NCBI RefSeq assembly: GCF_003052515.2
Contig: NZ_QARE02000036.1
Coordinates: 1-33,115, forward strand
Direction: 5' to 3'
Length of the DNA: 33,115 bases
From: Pseudomonas sp. RIT409
GTDB taxonomy: Bacteria > Pseudomonadota > Gammaproteobacteria > Pseudomonadales > Pseudomonadaceae
Shown here: one piece after another, positions 7,686-15,389 of the stretch
Position numbering within the stretch: position 1 is the first letter of the stretch
Layout: every line of letters begins with the position of its first letter
Position numbers and translations under genes: made by a program
The notes under the pieces: model-generated
Seen by the model: the letters and a program-made list of their open reading frames with translations, nothing else
The model's database searches: none
Told to the model about the DNA's origin: nothing

Positions 7686-9047
7686 ATGAAAAAGCTTCTC
7701 TCAAGCCTGTTTGTCATTGCCGTGGTGGTGCTGGGTGTGGTGATGGGGATCGCCTTCTGGCCGACGTCCACGCCGAAAATCGCGGCGCAGACGTCAACCG
7801 ATCAAGCGGCGTTGATCGAGCAAGGTCGCTACCTGGCCGACGCCGGGGACTGCACCGCATGCCACACCGCCAAGGGCGGCAAGCCGTTCGCCGGCGGTCT
7901 GCCGATTGCCTCGCCGATCGGCACCCTCTACAGCAGCAACATCACCCCCGATAAAGCCTCCGGCATCGGCACTTACACGCTGGACGACTTCGATCGCGCC
8001 TTGCGCCATGGCATCGCCGCCAACGGTGACAGCTTGTATCCGGCCATGCCGTATCCGGCCTACGCACGGACCCGCGATGAGGATGTGCGGGCGCTGTACG
8101 CATACTTCATGCACGGCGTCGCGCCGGTCTATGCGGAAAACCGTGCCAACGACGTCCCCTGGCCGTTGTCGATGCGCTGGCCGCTGGCGGTCTGGCGCAA
8201 GGTGTTCGCACCCGAACCGCGGACGGTAGCCTTCGATGCGTCTCGTTACCGGGATCCGCAAGTGGCGCGGGGCGCCTATCTGGTCCAGGGGTTGGGTCAC
8301 TGCGGCAGTTGCCACACGCCCCGGGCGTTGACGTTGCAGGAGAAAGCCCTGGATGAAACCGGCGAAGCCTACCTGTCGGGCGGACCGGTGATCGACGGCT
8401 GGCTGGCGGTGAACCTGCGCGGCAACCCGGCCGACGGTCTGGGCAATTGGACAGCCGAAGACATCGTGGCCACGCTGCGCAGCGCACGCAGCGACACCCA
8501 CGCGGTGCTCGGCGCCGCGATGGGTGACGTGGTAGAGCACAGTACTCAGTACTTGAACGACGCGGATCTGCAAGCCGTGGCCGCGTACCTGAAAACCCTG
8601 CCGGCCAGTGCGCGCCAGGTGTCGAGCTTCAAGGCCGACCCCGCCACTGCGCAAGCCTTGCAAGCAGGGAAAGAGGGCAGCCGCGGGGCAGAACTGTACG
8701 TGGACAACTGCGCCGCCTGCCACCGGACAGATGGCCAGGGCTATCGGCGGGTCTTCCCGAAAATCGCCGGCAACTCTTCCGTGTTGTCCGAGGACCCGGT
8801 GTCGATGATTCGGCTGGTGCTGGCCGGCAGCAAACTCCCGGCCACCGCCGCTGCACCGTCGCAACTGGGCATGCCGGGGTTCGCCTGGCGGCTCTCGGAT
8901 GAGGAAGTGGCGCAGTTGCTGACCTTCATCCGCAGCAGTTGGGGTAACCAGGCCCCGGCAGTCAGCGCCGGACAGGTCGCGCAACTGCGGGCGACGTTGC
9001 CCAAGGAATCGCCGGCGGTCAGCCGGACTGACATCGCCAAACCCTGA
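7686..9047 (+). CDS. Triheme cytochrome c subunit of membrane dehydrogenase
   Basis: The 453-residue protein has an N-terminal signal or anchor (about residues 3-25) and three heme c sites: CTACH near residue 56, CGSCH near 206 and CAACH near 342. This spacing is that of the cytochrome subunit of membrane-bound gluconate, alcohol and sorbitol dehydrogenases, which takes electrons from the flavoprotein and hands them to ubiquinone at the periplasmic face. The start is preceded by AAGGAGAG and lies 12 bases after the flavoprotein stop, so it is the last gene of a three-gene operon. Length is usual for the family. Confidence 0.94.
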   Translation: MKKLLSSLFVIAVVVLGVVMGIAFWPTSTPKIAAQTSTDQAALIEQGRYLADAGDCTACHTAKGGKPFAGGLPIASPIGTLYSSNITPDKASGIGTYTLDDFDRALRHGIAANGDSLYPAMPYPAYARTRDEDVRALYAYFMHGVAPVYAENRANDVPWPLSMRWPLAVWRKVFAPEPRTVAFDASRYRDPQVARGAYLVQGLGHCGSCHTPRALTLQEKALDETGEAYLSGGPVIDGWLAVNLRGNPADGLGNWTAEDIVATLRSARSDTHAVLGAAMGDVVEHSTQYLNDADLQAVAAYLKTLPASARQVSSFKADPATAQALQAGKEGSRGAELYVDNCAACHRTDGQGYRRVFPKIAGNSSVLSEDPVSMIRLVLAGSKLPATAAAPSQLGMPGFAWRLSDEEVAQLLTFIRSSWGNQAPAVSAGQVAQLRATLPKESPAVSRTDIAKP

Positions 9048-9068
9048 CCCCAGCCGATGGCTGGCTGT

Positions 9069-9148
9069 CAGGGGGCCTCAACGCCCCCCTGGCAGAGCCG
9101 CTGCCGCTGGCACCCGCGGGGTGTCAGCGGCGGCACCTTGCCTGTTTT
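9069..9148. terminator. Two hairpins between convergent genes, likely terminator region
   Basis: Hairpin one pairs CAGGGGGC with GCCCCCCTG (9069-9091, one bulge). Hairpin two pairs GCCGCTGGCAC (9103-9113) with GTGTCAGCGGC (9121-9131, one G-U pair), then TGCCTGTTTT on the + strand. It lies between the end of the cytochrome gene and the end of the MFS gene, where both strands need to stop. Confidence 0.5.
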
Positions 9149-9169
9149 GCCCTGAGTGAGGCAGCCGGT

Positions 9170-10576
9170 TCAAACCCCAGTACTGGCGGTATTTTTCGTC
9201 ACCAGCCGCAACCCGCTGGCGACGCTGCCCACCGCCGCAAAACCTGCGCCGATACTCAGCGCCAACACAGGCCCGTGGTCGCGGGACAGCCCGAAACTCA
9301 ATGCCACCAGCGCCGCCCCAGTGGCCTGGCCGATCAACCGTGCCGTGGCGATGGTGCCACTGGCGCCGCTGGCGCGGGTCTTCGGGGCGCTGGTCATCAG
9401 GGCCTTCTGGTTCGGCGCCTGGAAAAAACCAAAGCCGATGCCGCACAGAATCATCCGCGCCACGATGGACATGACGCTGGCGTCCGCCGGCATGGTGGCC
9501 AGCGAGATCATGCCCATGCACAGCATCGCCAGGCCGATCCCGCCCAGCAGGCCGGGGGGATAGCGATCGGACAGGCGACCGGCCACGGGCGCGATCATCG
9601 CCACCACCACTGACCAGGGCGTCATCAGGAAGCCGGTCTGCACCGGATCGCGGCCCAGGGTGGTTTCGAAGAAGAACGGCAGCGAGACGAACGCCAGCCC
9701 TTGGGTGGCGAAGGAGCAGAAGGCGGTCAAGGCAGAAAGGGCAAACATCGGCCGTTTCAGCAGGTCGAGCGGGAACATCGGTGCGGGGTGCCCGGCCTCG
9801 CGCTTGAGCATCGCTGCACCGCCCACCAGAAAGATCGCCAGGGCAATCAGTACGCTGGTCATCGAGCCCAGTTGCGCGGCCTGGCTCAAGGCGAAAATCA
9901 GCGCGCCGAAGGTAATGACGTTGAGGATGGCAGTCATCCGGTCGAAGGTCAGGCTGCCGGGTTGGGTCATCGGCAGCGAGTTCCAGGCGAACACCAGGGC
10001 AAACAGGCCGATGGGCAGATTGATCGCGAACAGCCACGGCCAGCTCGCCACCGACAGCACCAGCGAGGCAATCGTCGGGCCGATGGAAAACGAGGTGCCG
10101 ACCACCAGTGCGTTCATGCCCAGCCCGCGACCCAGGCGCTCATGGGGGAAGATCGAGCTGATCAGCCCGGCGTTCACGCTCATGATGGCGCTGGCGCCAA
10201 TGCCTTGCAGCACGCGGGCAATCGTCAGGGTCGGCAAGGACCAGGAGAACGTGCACAGCGCCGAAGACACCACGAACAGGATCAGCCCGCCCAGATAGAC
10301 CTTGCGTTGGCCTAGCACCCCGCCCAAGGCGGCGAACGGCAGCAGGGTGGCCACCGCTGCCAGCTGATAGGCGTTGATGATCCAGACCGACGCGGCGGGT
10401 GACGCGTTGAGATCGGCAGCGATGGCGGGCAGGGCGGTATTGGCGATGGCGGTGTCGAGGGTGGCGAGGGCAATGGACAACAGGATGGCCACCATCCCGC
10501 GAAACTCGCGAGGGGTGAGCCTGTCGTTGACGCGCGGGGGATCTTGCGGGGTGGGCTGAGTAGCGGGCTGGACCAT
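9170..10576 (-). CDS. MFS transporter, DHA2 (EmrB/QacA-type) family
   Basis: About 468 residues with many hydrophobic segments, consistent with the 14-helix DHA2 drug:proton antiporters of the inner membrane. Visible marks are ALATLDTAIANTALPAIA in helix 1 (the D1-type motif), a GQRKVYLGG loop between helices 2 and 3, and RVLQGIGASAIMS in helix 4. These proteins export small toxic molecules. The start is taken as the ATG at 10576, with GGAG 11 bases before it; a TTG at 10585 would add three residues. No regulator is adjacent, and the gene is alone, converging on the dehydrogenase operon. The substrate is unknown. Confidence 0.88.
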   Translation of the reverse strand: MVQPATQPTPQDPPRVNDRLTPREFRGMVAILLSIALATLDTAIANTALPAIAADLNASPAASVWIINAYQLAAVATLLPFAALGGVLGQRKVYLGGLILFVVSSALCTFSWSLPTLTIARVLQGIGASAIMSVNAGLISSIFPHERLGRGLGMNALVVGTSFSIGPTIASLVLSVASWPWLFAINLPIGLFALVFAWNSLPMTQPGSLTFDRMTAILNVITFGALIFALSQAAQLGSMTSVLIALAIFLVGGAAMLKREAGHPAPMFPLDLLKRPMFALSALTAFCSFATQGLAFVSLPFFFETTLGRDPVQTGFLMTPWSVVVAMIAPVAGRLSDRYPPGLLGGIGLAMLCMGMISLATMPADASVMSIVARMILCGIGFGFFQAPNQKALMTSAPKTRASGASGTIATARLIGQATGAALVALSFGLSRDHGPVLALSIGAGFAAVGSVASGLRLVTKNTASTGV

Positions 10577-10714
10577 TATCGACAACGCTCCGGGAGACAG
10601 GTCTGCGCGGGCAGACGAAAGTCAGATAGTGCCGGTTCGTTAGGGGGCTATGCAATGGGGCTGTGCAATGGAGAGGGAGGGATCTCAGACCCTGGGCGAT
10701 TCACCCAAGAGCTG

Positions 10715-10800
10715 CAGGAGCGCGCTTGCCCGCGGAAGGGTTTGACCTGCACCACCTCAATGGGTGACTTGGCGCCTTCGCGGGCAAGCGCGCTCCTACG
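10715..10800. repeat. REP doublet (REPIN), family with GCTTGCCCGCG arms
   Basis: Two inverted arms, GGAGCGCGCTTGCCCGCG (from 10717) and its complement (10779-10796), flank a ~44-base loop. The arm is the well-known Pseudomonas GTAGGAGCG-type REP sequence. The stretch 10577-10819 holds only this and the MFS promoter region. Confidence 0.85.
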
Positions 10801-10819
10801 ATTGGATATGCGTTGGCAC

Positions 10820-11089
10820 TCAGCCTCCCGCCGTGTCGATGTCCTTGTCGGTCTCTCCGGTCTGGTTCTCTTCCTTGGTCTTGTCCGGCGACTCATGTTC
10901 TTCGGGCTGGAAGTCCGGTGTGTAACTGTTCTCCCCCGAACGGTTGCCGTCATTGGCCTGGCTCTGCGCGCCGTGGTGGTCCTGACTCTGAGAACCGCCC
11001 TGGGTTTGGCCCATGCCGTTATCCGGGGTATCCGGATCGATGGCTGGGTCGTTACGGTCGCCGCTTTGCGTGTTGTTCTGGTCGGTCAT
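10820..11089 (-). CDS. Small acidic, disordered hypothetical protein
   Basis: A protein of about 89 residues made almost wholly of D, E, N, Q, S, T, G and P, with no hydrophobic core, signal or membrane segment. It reads MTDQNNTQSGDRNDPAIDPD at the start and ends in TDKDIDTAGG. The start is chosen from an AAAGAGG site just upstream of an ATGATG pair; the second ATG has the better spacing. Similar short glutamine- and asparagine-rich proteins are seen in other pseudomonads but I know no function. It is likely intrinsically disordered. Opposite-strand frames here are longer but look like shadows. Confidence 0.6.
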   Translation of the reverse strand: MTDQNNTQSGDRNDPAIDPDTPDNGMGQTQGGSQSQDHHGAQSQANDGNRSGENSYTPDFQPEEHESPDKTKEENQTGETDKDIDTAGG

Positions 11090-11175
11090 CATGCACCTCT
11101 TTGCCATCCCCCTTTTCCGGGGCTTACCGGTTCGAGGCGCGTGTGCGCAAAGCGTTCGATGAATCGGCTGAACGG

Positions 11176-11916
11176 TCAGCTGTCGCGGTAGGCGCCGGTC
11201 ACCGGCAAGCGGCTGCCGAGGCGGTAGCGCGACGAGGGGTGCACCAGACGCACGTAGGTGACCACTCGGCCGCTGTGCCAGGTGCGCCGCATCAGCACCA
11301 GGCAGGGCTCCGCGGCTTCGATCTGCAGGTGCCGGCGTTCGTCCGTGGAGGGGTGACTGGCCTCGACGATGTGCTCCATTTCATCCGGCTGGATGATCTG
11401 CAGCAGATAGCGCGCCGACTGCAACCGATCGCCGAAGGGTTGCAGCAGGAAGTCCGGGGCGGTCTGCGGATTGACGTAGCGATCTTCGAGTTGCACCGGG
11501 ACGTCGTCTTCGTAATGCACGCACAGCAGGTGAAACACCGACGTCCCGGTCGGCAACGAGAGCGCGGACGCAACGGGCATCGAGGCGGCTTCCCGCGTCA
11601 GGTGCAGCACCTGACAGCGGTAGCGATGACCTCGGGCGAGGATTTCGTCGGCGATGTTAGTGATGTGCAACAGGTTCGATTGCGGCTTGCTTTCGGCGAC
11701 GAAAGTGCCTACGCCCGACACCCGCAGCAATCGGCCTTCCTCGGTCAGCTCCCGCAGGGCGCGATTGATGGTCATGCGCGACATGCCCAGTTCCAGCACC
11801 AGGCGGTTTTCCGAAGGAATCAGGTCGCCGGGCTTCCACTCTCCGGACACCAGTTTGCCCTGCACGAAATCCTTGGCTTGGCGGTACAGCGCCTGTGGCG
11901 CGTTTTTTTCCATCAT
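11176..11916 (-). CDS. GntR-family (HutC-like) transcriptional regulator
   Basis: This 246-residue protein has an N-terminal winged helix-turn-helix (about residues 8-72: GDLIPSENRLVLELGMSRM, then TINRALRELTEEGRL and a wing VSGVGTFV) and a C-terminal UTRA ligand domain ending in SSRYRLGSRLPVTG, as in HutC. It is a cytoplasmic DNA-binding repressor or activator whose UTRA domain binds a small molecule. The start is the first of two ATGs behind GGGAGGCG; the longer frame runs into repeat DNA. It lies downstream of the ABC importer in the same direction. Palindromes in front of three nearby units (15362-15375, 17987-18000, 18294-18305) are good candidates for its operators. Its ligand is probably the substrate of this locus or an intermediate. 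Confidence 0.88.
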   Translation of the reverse strand: MMEKNAPQALYRQAKDFVQGKLVSGEWKPGDLIPSENRLVLELGMSRMTINRALRELTEEGRLLRVSGVGTFVAESKPQSNLLHITNIADEILARGHRYRCQVLHLTREAASMPVASALSLPTGTSVFHLLCVHYEDDVPVQLEDRYVNPQTAPDFLLQPFGDRLQSARYLLQIIQPDEMEHIVEASHPSTDERRHLQIEAAEPCLVLMRRTWHSGRVVTYVRLVHPSSRYRLGSRLPVTGAYRDS

Positions 11917-11939
11917 TCGCCTCCCGACACTGTTCACCG

Positions 11940-12052
11940 GTAGAAGCGCGCTTGGTCTGGGCCACATTCGGACGATGGGTGTGTGTCAGATAATAAGAGG
12001 TGAATGACCACCGCCATCGTCCGAATGCGGCCCAGACCAAGCGCGCTCCTAC
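11940..12052. repeat. Large REP doublet with 39-base arms
   Basis: The arms 11940-11978 and 12014-12052 are inverted copies that agree at 37 of 39 positions. Each arm joins AGCGCGCTTGGTCTGGGCC to a CGGACGATGG tip, different inside from the REP at 10715. It fills the gap between the ABC ATPase stop and the gntR start, so a transcript across the gap would carry a strong stem-loop. Confidence 0.85.
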
Positions 12053-12063
12053 AGGTGCAGTGC

Positions 12064-12888
12064 TTACGATTTTCCATCCTGCCAAAATGCATTGCGATCC
12101 AGATAATTCTGCAGAAACTGCTGCAAGCGCGGCTGCTCGGCGTTGTGGAAAATGTGCTGGGGCGTGCCCCGTGCGACCACTTGACCCTGATCCAGAAAGA
12201 TCACCGAATCGGCCACCTGCGCGGCAAAGCCCATTTCGTGGGTGACCACGACCATGGTCATGCCTTCTTTGGCCAGGGTCTTCATCACCTGCAGCACTTC
12301 GCCCACCAATTCCGGGTCAAGGGCGGACGTTGGTTCGTCGAACAACATGATGTGCGGCTCCATGGCCAGCGCCCGGGCAATCGCCACGCGTTGCTGCTGC
12401 CCACCCGACAACTGCGCCGGATAGGCCTGGGCCTTGTGCGCCAGGCCGACCTTCTCCAGCATCGCCATGCCCCGTTTGCTGGCGTCGTCGGCTGACAGCT
12501 TGCGCACTCGGCGCAGCGCCTCACAGACGTTGCCGATGACCGTCATGTGCGGCCACAGGTTGAACTGCTGGAACACCATGCCCACGTTGCGTCTGACGTG
12601 ATTGATCTGCGATTGCGGCGCCCGACGCCGTCCCTTGTCGGTTTCCTGCCAGCCGAGCAGTTGGCCTTCGATGTGAATGTCGCCTTCGTCGTACGCTTCC
12701 AGAAAGGCCATGCTACGCAACAGCGTGCTTTTTCCGGAGCCGGACGGCCCGATCAGGCAGACCACCTCCGAGCGACGGACCTCCAAATCGATGCCCTTGA
12801 GCACCCGCAGGTTGCCAAAATGCTTGCCGACCTGATTGAGCGTCAGAATGACGGGCTGCTCGGCGCAATGGGTTGCCGAAGTCTTCAT
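12064..12888 (-). CDS. Polar amino acid ABC transporter ATP-binding protein
   Basis: This 274-residue cytoplasmic ATPase shows Walker A (GPSGSGKST), the Q-loop in VGMVFQQFNLWPHMTV, the ABC signature LSGGQQQRVAIARALA, Walker B (IMLFDEPTSALDPE) and the H-loop (VVVTHEMGF). The pattern is that of the PAAT family (GlnQ, HisP). The start at 12888 has AAGGTG with 5-base spacing. An upstream ATG at 12954 overlaps the permease stop (TGATG) and would add 22 residues with no family match, so it is a less likely but possible coupled start. It drives the two permeases next to it. Confidence 0.92.
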   Translation of the reverse strand: MKTSATHCAEQPVILTLNQVGKHFGNLRVLKGIDLEVRRSEVVCLIGPSGSGKSTLLRSMAFLEAYDEGDIHIEGQLLGWQETDKGRRRAPQSQINHVRRNVGMVFQQFNLWPHMTVIGNVCEALRRVRKLSADDASKRGMAMLEKVGLAHKAQAYPAQLSGGQQQRVAIARALAMEPHIMLFDEPTSALDPELVGEVLQVMKTLAKEGMTMVVVTHEMGFAAQVADSVIFLDQGQVVARGTPQHIFHNAEQPRLQQFLQNYLDRNAFWQDGKS

Positions 12889-12953
12889 GGATTCACCTTG
12901 TTTCTCGCGCGGATCGGCGGACACCGCGCCGCTGGGGATCAGAAAGCTGTTCA

Positions 12954-13622
12954 TCACGATTGCCTGTTCATGAAGCGACCAACCCGACGTTCCAGCAACA
13001 TGCCCAGCCGCGAGCACAGTTCAACCAGAATCAGGTAGCCGATGCACAGCATCAGCAGGGTTTCGACGAAGGCGAAAGTTTCCGAGCCGATGCCCGTCAG
13101 CACCATCGTCAGTTCCGGAATGGTGATGATCGACAGCACGGCGGTTTCCTTGCACAGCACGGTGATCATGTTGATCAGCGCCGGCAGAATGATCACCAGC
13201 ATCTGTGGCACTTGAATGCGCCAGATGCATTGCAGCCGGGTGATGCCCAGGCAATCGGCGGCTTCCAGTTGCCCGCGGCCGACGGACTCGAAGCCCGAAC
13301 GGAAGATTTCCGCGAAATACACACTGCCGTAGACGCCCAGCCCCAGAATGCCCGCGGGAATAGGGTCCAGGCTCAGACCGAAGGCCGGGCCGCCGTAATA
13401 CACGAGAAACAACTGGACCAGAAAGGGTGTGCTGCGAATCAGTTCGATGAACACCCGCAAGGGCGCGCGCACCACGGCGTTGCCGAACAATTGCGCCACG
13501 GCGATCAGCATGCCCAGCGCCATGCCCAGAACCACGCCACTGCTCCAGGTGCCGAGGGTCACCAGAAACCCCGCGCCGATGTCGCCCAAGTGATCGGTGA
13601 TGATGGTCGGGTCGAAGATCAT
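12954..13622 (-). CDS. Amino acid ABC transporter permease (second)
   Basis: A 222-residue inner-membrane permease of the HisMQ type with about five hydrophobic helices. Conserved parts include RSTPFLVQLFLVYYGGP and the EAA-loop region GQLEAADCLGITRLQCIWRI, which docks to the ATPase. The start at 13622 overlaps the stop of the other permease (ATGA), and its stop overlaps a possible ATPase start, so the three genes are tightly coupled. A longer reading frame to 14339 is an accident of the neighbouring gene. Confidence 0.92.
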   Translation of the reverse strand: MIFDPTIITDHLGDIGAGFLVTLGTWSSGVVLGMALGMLIAVAQLFGNAVVRAPLRVFIELIRSTPFLVQLFLVYYGGPAFGLSLDPIPAGILGLGVYGSVYFAEIFRSGFESVGRGQLEAADCLGITRLQCIWRIQVPQMLVIILPALINMITVLCKETAVLSIITIPELTMVLTGIGSETFAFVETLLMLCIGYLILVELCSRLGMLLERRVGRFMNRQS

Positions 13623-14278
13623 GCGCCGTTCTCCTTCAAGCGTCGCTCCAGCAGGCTGCCGCAATACGCCAGGGGGATGTTGATCAGGCAATAGAAGCCC
13701 GCGAGCATCAGGTAATCCTGCACGAACATGTAGTCGCTGGCGGCCAGGTTCTGCGCGGTACGGGTCAGGTCGGCCAGCCCGACCACCGACACCAGCGACG
13801 AAGCTTTGATCAGCAGAATCATTTCGTTGATCAGCGCCGGCAGCGTCAGCCGCACGGCTTGGGGAACGCGAATCCGCACCAGCATCTGACGGGCATTCAA
13901 GCCCAGCAGGCTGGCCGCTTCCAATTGCCCCCCTGGAATGGCGAGGAAACCGCCGCGCAGAATCTCGGCCGTGTAGGCGCCCGCCGCCAGGGACAGGCCG
14001 ATCACCGCTGCGACGGTGGGCGACACATTGGGCAGGCCGATGCGGGGCAGGAAGTAATAGATGAACAGCAGTTGCACCAACAGCGGGATGCCGCGAAACA
14101 CGAAGATGTAAGCCCCACCGAGCCGGCGGAACAGGGGTATCGGCGACAGGCGCAGGCTGCCCACGATGACGCCGATGACAAAGCCGATCGCGAGCGCGGC
14201 AATTGAGACCTGCAACGTCACCCAGAGGGCATCGAGCAGCAGCGGTGCGTTTTGTTGCAGCAAGGGCCAATCGAACAC
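13619..14278 (-). CDS. Amino acid ABC transporter permease (first)
   Basis: A 219-residue HisMQ-type permease with about five helices, FRGIPLLVQLLFIYYFLP and an EAA loop (GQLEAASLLGLNARQML). The start is read as the GTG at 14278, which has GGAG 8 bases upstream. The longer frame begins inside a REP element and has no homology-like features. It pairs with the second permease to form the membrane channel of the importer. It lies behind the binding-protein gene, separated from it by a chimeric REP doublet. Confidence 0.9.
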   Translation of the reverse strand: MFDWPLLQQNAPLLLDALWVTLQVSIAALAIGFVIGVIVGSLRLSPIPLFRRLGGAYIFVFRGIPLLVQLLFIYYFLPRIGLPNVSPTVAAVIGLSLAAGAYTAEILRGGFLAIPGGQLEAASLLGLNARQMLVRIRVPQAVRLTLPALINEMILLIKASSLVSVVGLADLTRTAQNLAASDYMFVQDYLMLAGFYCLINIPLAYCGSLLERRLKENGA

Positions 14279-14305
14279 GGGGTGACTCCAGCTGTGGGTA
14301 CGGCA

Positions 14306-14400
14306 CCTGTAGGGGCGCGCTTGCCCGCGAAAAAAACATTGCGGCCCCGCATCATCGTTCATCGTCCGAGTGCGGCCCAGACCCAGCGCGCTCCTACAGG
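14306..14400. repeat. Chimeric REP doublet inside the ABC operon
   Basis: The left arm (14306-14330) has the GCTTGCCCGCGA interior seen at 10715. The right arm (14360-14400) has the GGCCCAGACC/CATCGTCCGA interior seen at 11940-12052. The outer tips (CCTGTAGG...GCGCGCT and its complement) still pair. The element separates the binding-protein stop from the first permease start. Confidence 0.75.
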
Positions 14401-14418
14401 GGGTTTGGCGCTCCTTAC

Positions 14419-15270
14419 TTACCAGGTCGGCTCGAAATCACCCTTGGGCACGTCCATCGCTGCACCGAGCCATTTTTTCTGCAGCGCCGCCAGGCGCCCG
14501 TCGTCATGCATTTTGATCAGGGCGGCATCGAGGGCGGCGATCAGGCTGTCGGCGTCGGCGTCCTTGCGGCCCAGGTAGGCGAAGTAGGATTTCTTGCCGA
14601 AGGGCGGCTGCACCACTTTGTACAAATTGCTTTTCTGCGCGGCGACATAAGAGATGTTCGGCAACGAGTTGGCCACCGCGACGATGCGCTTGGCGGCGAG
14701 GTCGGCGTAAGCCTGATTGTTGTCGACGTACTCGCGAATGGTGACCTTCTCCGGCAGGGTCGCGGCGAAGGTTTTCAGTTCTTCGAGTTGCGCCGACCCT
14801 TTGCCGGCGCCGACCGTCTTGCCCGCGATGTCTTCAGGCTTCTTGATGCTCTCGTCCTTGGCGCCGACCATCAGCGCCACAGTGGCCTCGGCGATCGGCG
14901 ACACGAAGTGGTAACGCTCCTTGCGTGCCTTGGTCACGATGATCGGCCCGGCGACCACGTCGAACTTCTTCGCCTCCAGCCCCGGCAGGACGCTCGGCCA
15001 TGGCAGGTCGAGGAATTTGATCTTCACCCCCAACTCCTTGCCCAATTCGGCGAACAGCTCGGCGTTGAGACCCTGCTGTTTCCCCGCCTCGAGGAAGTCG
15101 AACGGAGCGAACTGCATTTCCGTACCGACCACCAGCTCGCCCACTTTCTTGACGTCCGCCAACTGGTCGGCGTGCGCCGCCATCGGCAGCAGGGCAAATG
15201 CAACAGCGATGCTCAGACGCTTGAAGGTCTGGCCGAGCGTTTTTTCACCGAAACAGAAATCGAGTGGCAT
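14419..15270 (-). CDS. Periplasmic amino acid-binding protein of the ABC importer
   Basis: A 283-residue family 3 solute-binding protein. A signal peptide (hydrophobic stretch SIAVAFALLPMAAHA, cut after about residue 34) leads to the mature domain with GELVVGTEMQFAPFDF, DVVAGPIIVTKARKERYHFV and AGKTVGAGKGSA, the usual ligand-cleft parts. It captures the substrate in the periplasm and delivers it to the permeases. A GGAG site 6 bases upstream marks the start. The ligand cannot be named; the arginine after TKA in this family often binds the alpha-carboxylate of an amino acid. It is the first gene of the importer operon and has a candidate operator about 92 bases upstream. Confidence 0.93.
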   Translation of the reverse strand: MPLDFCFGEKTLGQTFKRLSIAVAFALLPMAAHADQLADVKKVGELVVGTEMQFAPFDFLEAGKQQGLNAELFAELGKELGVKIKFLDLPWPSVLPGLEAKKFDVVAGPIIVTKARKERYHFVSPIAEATVALMVGAKDESIKKPEDIAGKTVGAGKGSAQLEELKTFAATLPEKVTIREYVDNNQAYADLAAKRIVAVANSLPNISYVAAQKSNLYKVVQPPFGKKSYFAYLGRKDADADSLIAALDAALIKMHDDGRLAALQKKWLGAAMDVPKGDFEPTW

Positions 15271-15361
15271 GGGTGACTCCTCATATCAGATGCAGGGATG
15301 TGTCGTCGTTGAGGCGCGTGGATCGGGTTGTTGAATGTCAATGTGCAGTTAGCGTGCCATA

Positions 15362-15375
15362 CCGGTATAGACAAC
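15362..15375. promoter_or_regulatory. Candidate operator in front of the importer operon
   Basis: The sequence CCGGTATAGACAAC matches GCTGTATAGACAGC (17987-18000) at 11 of 14 positions. It lies about 92 bases upstream of the binding-protein start in the 119-base gap to the next gene. It is a probable site for the GntR-family regulator encoded at 11176-11916. Confidence 0.55.
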
Positions 15376-15389
15376 CTGCGCTGGCGGAC

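Noticed and set aside
10813..11943. 376-codon plus-strand frame
   Set aside because: It is antisense to the small acidic protein and to the GntR regulator, which has clear domains and a ribosome site.
12954..14339. 461-codon frame that would fuse both permeases
   Set aside because: Only the part from 13622 is a permease; the rest reads the other permease out of frame.
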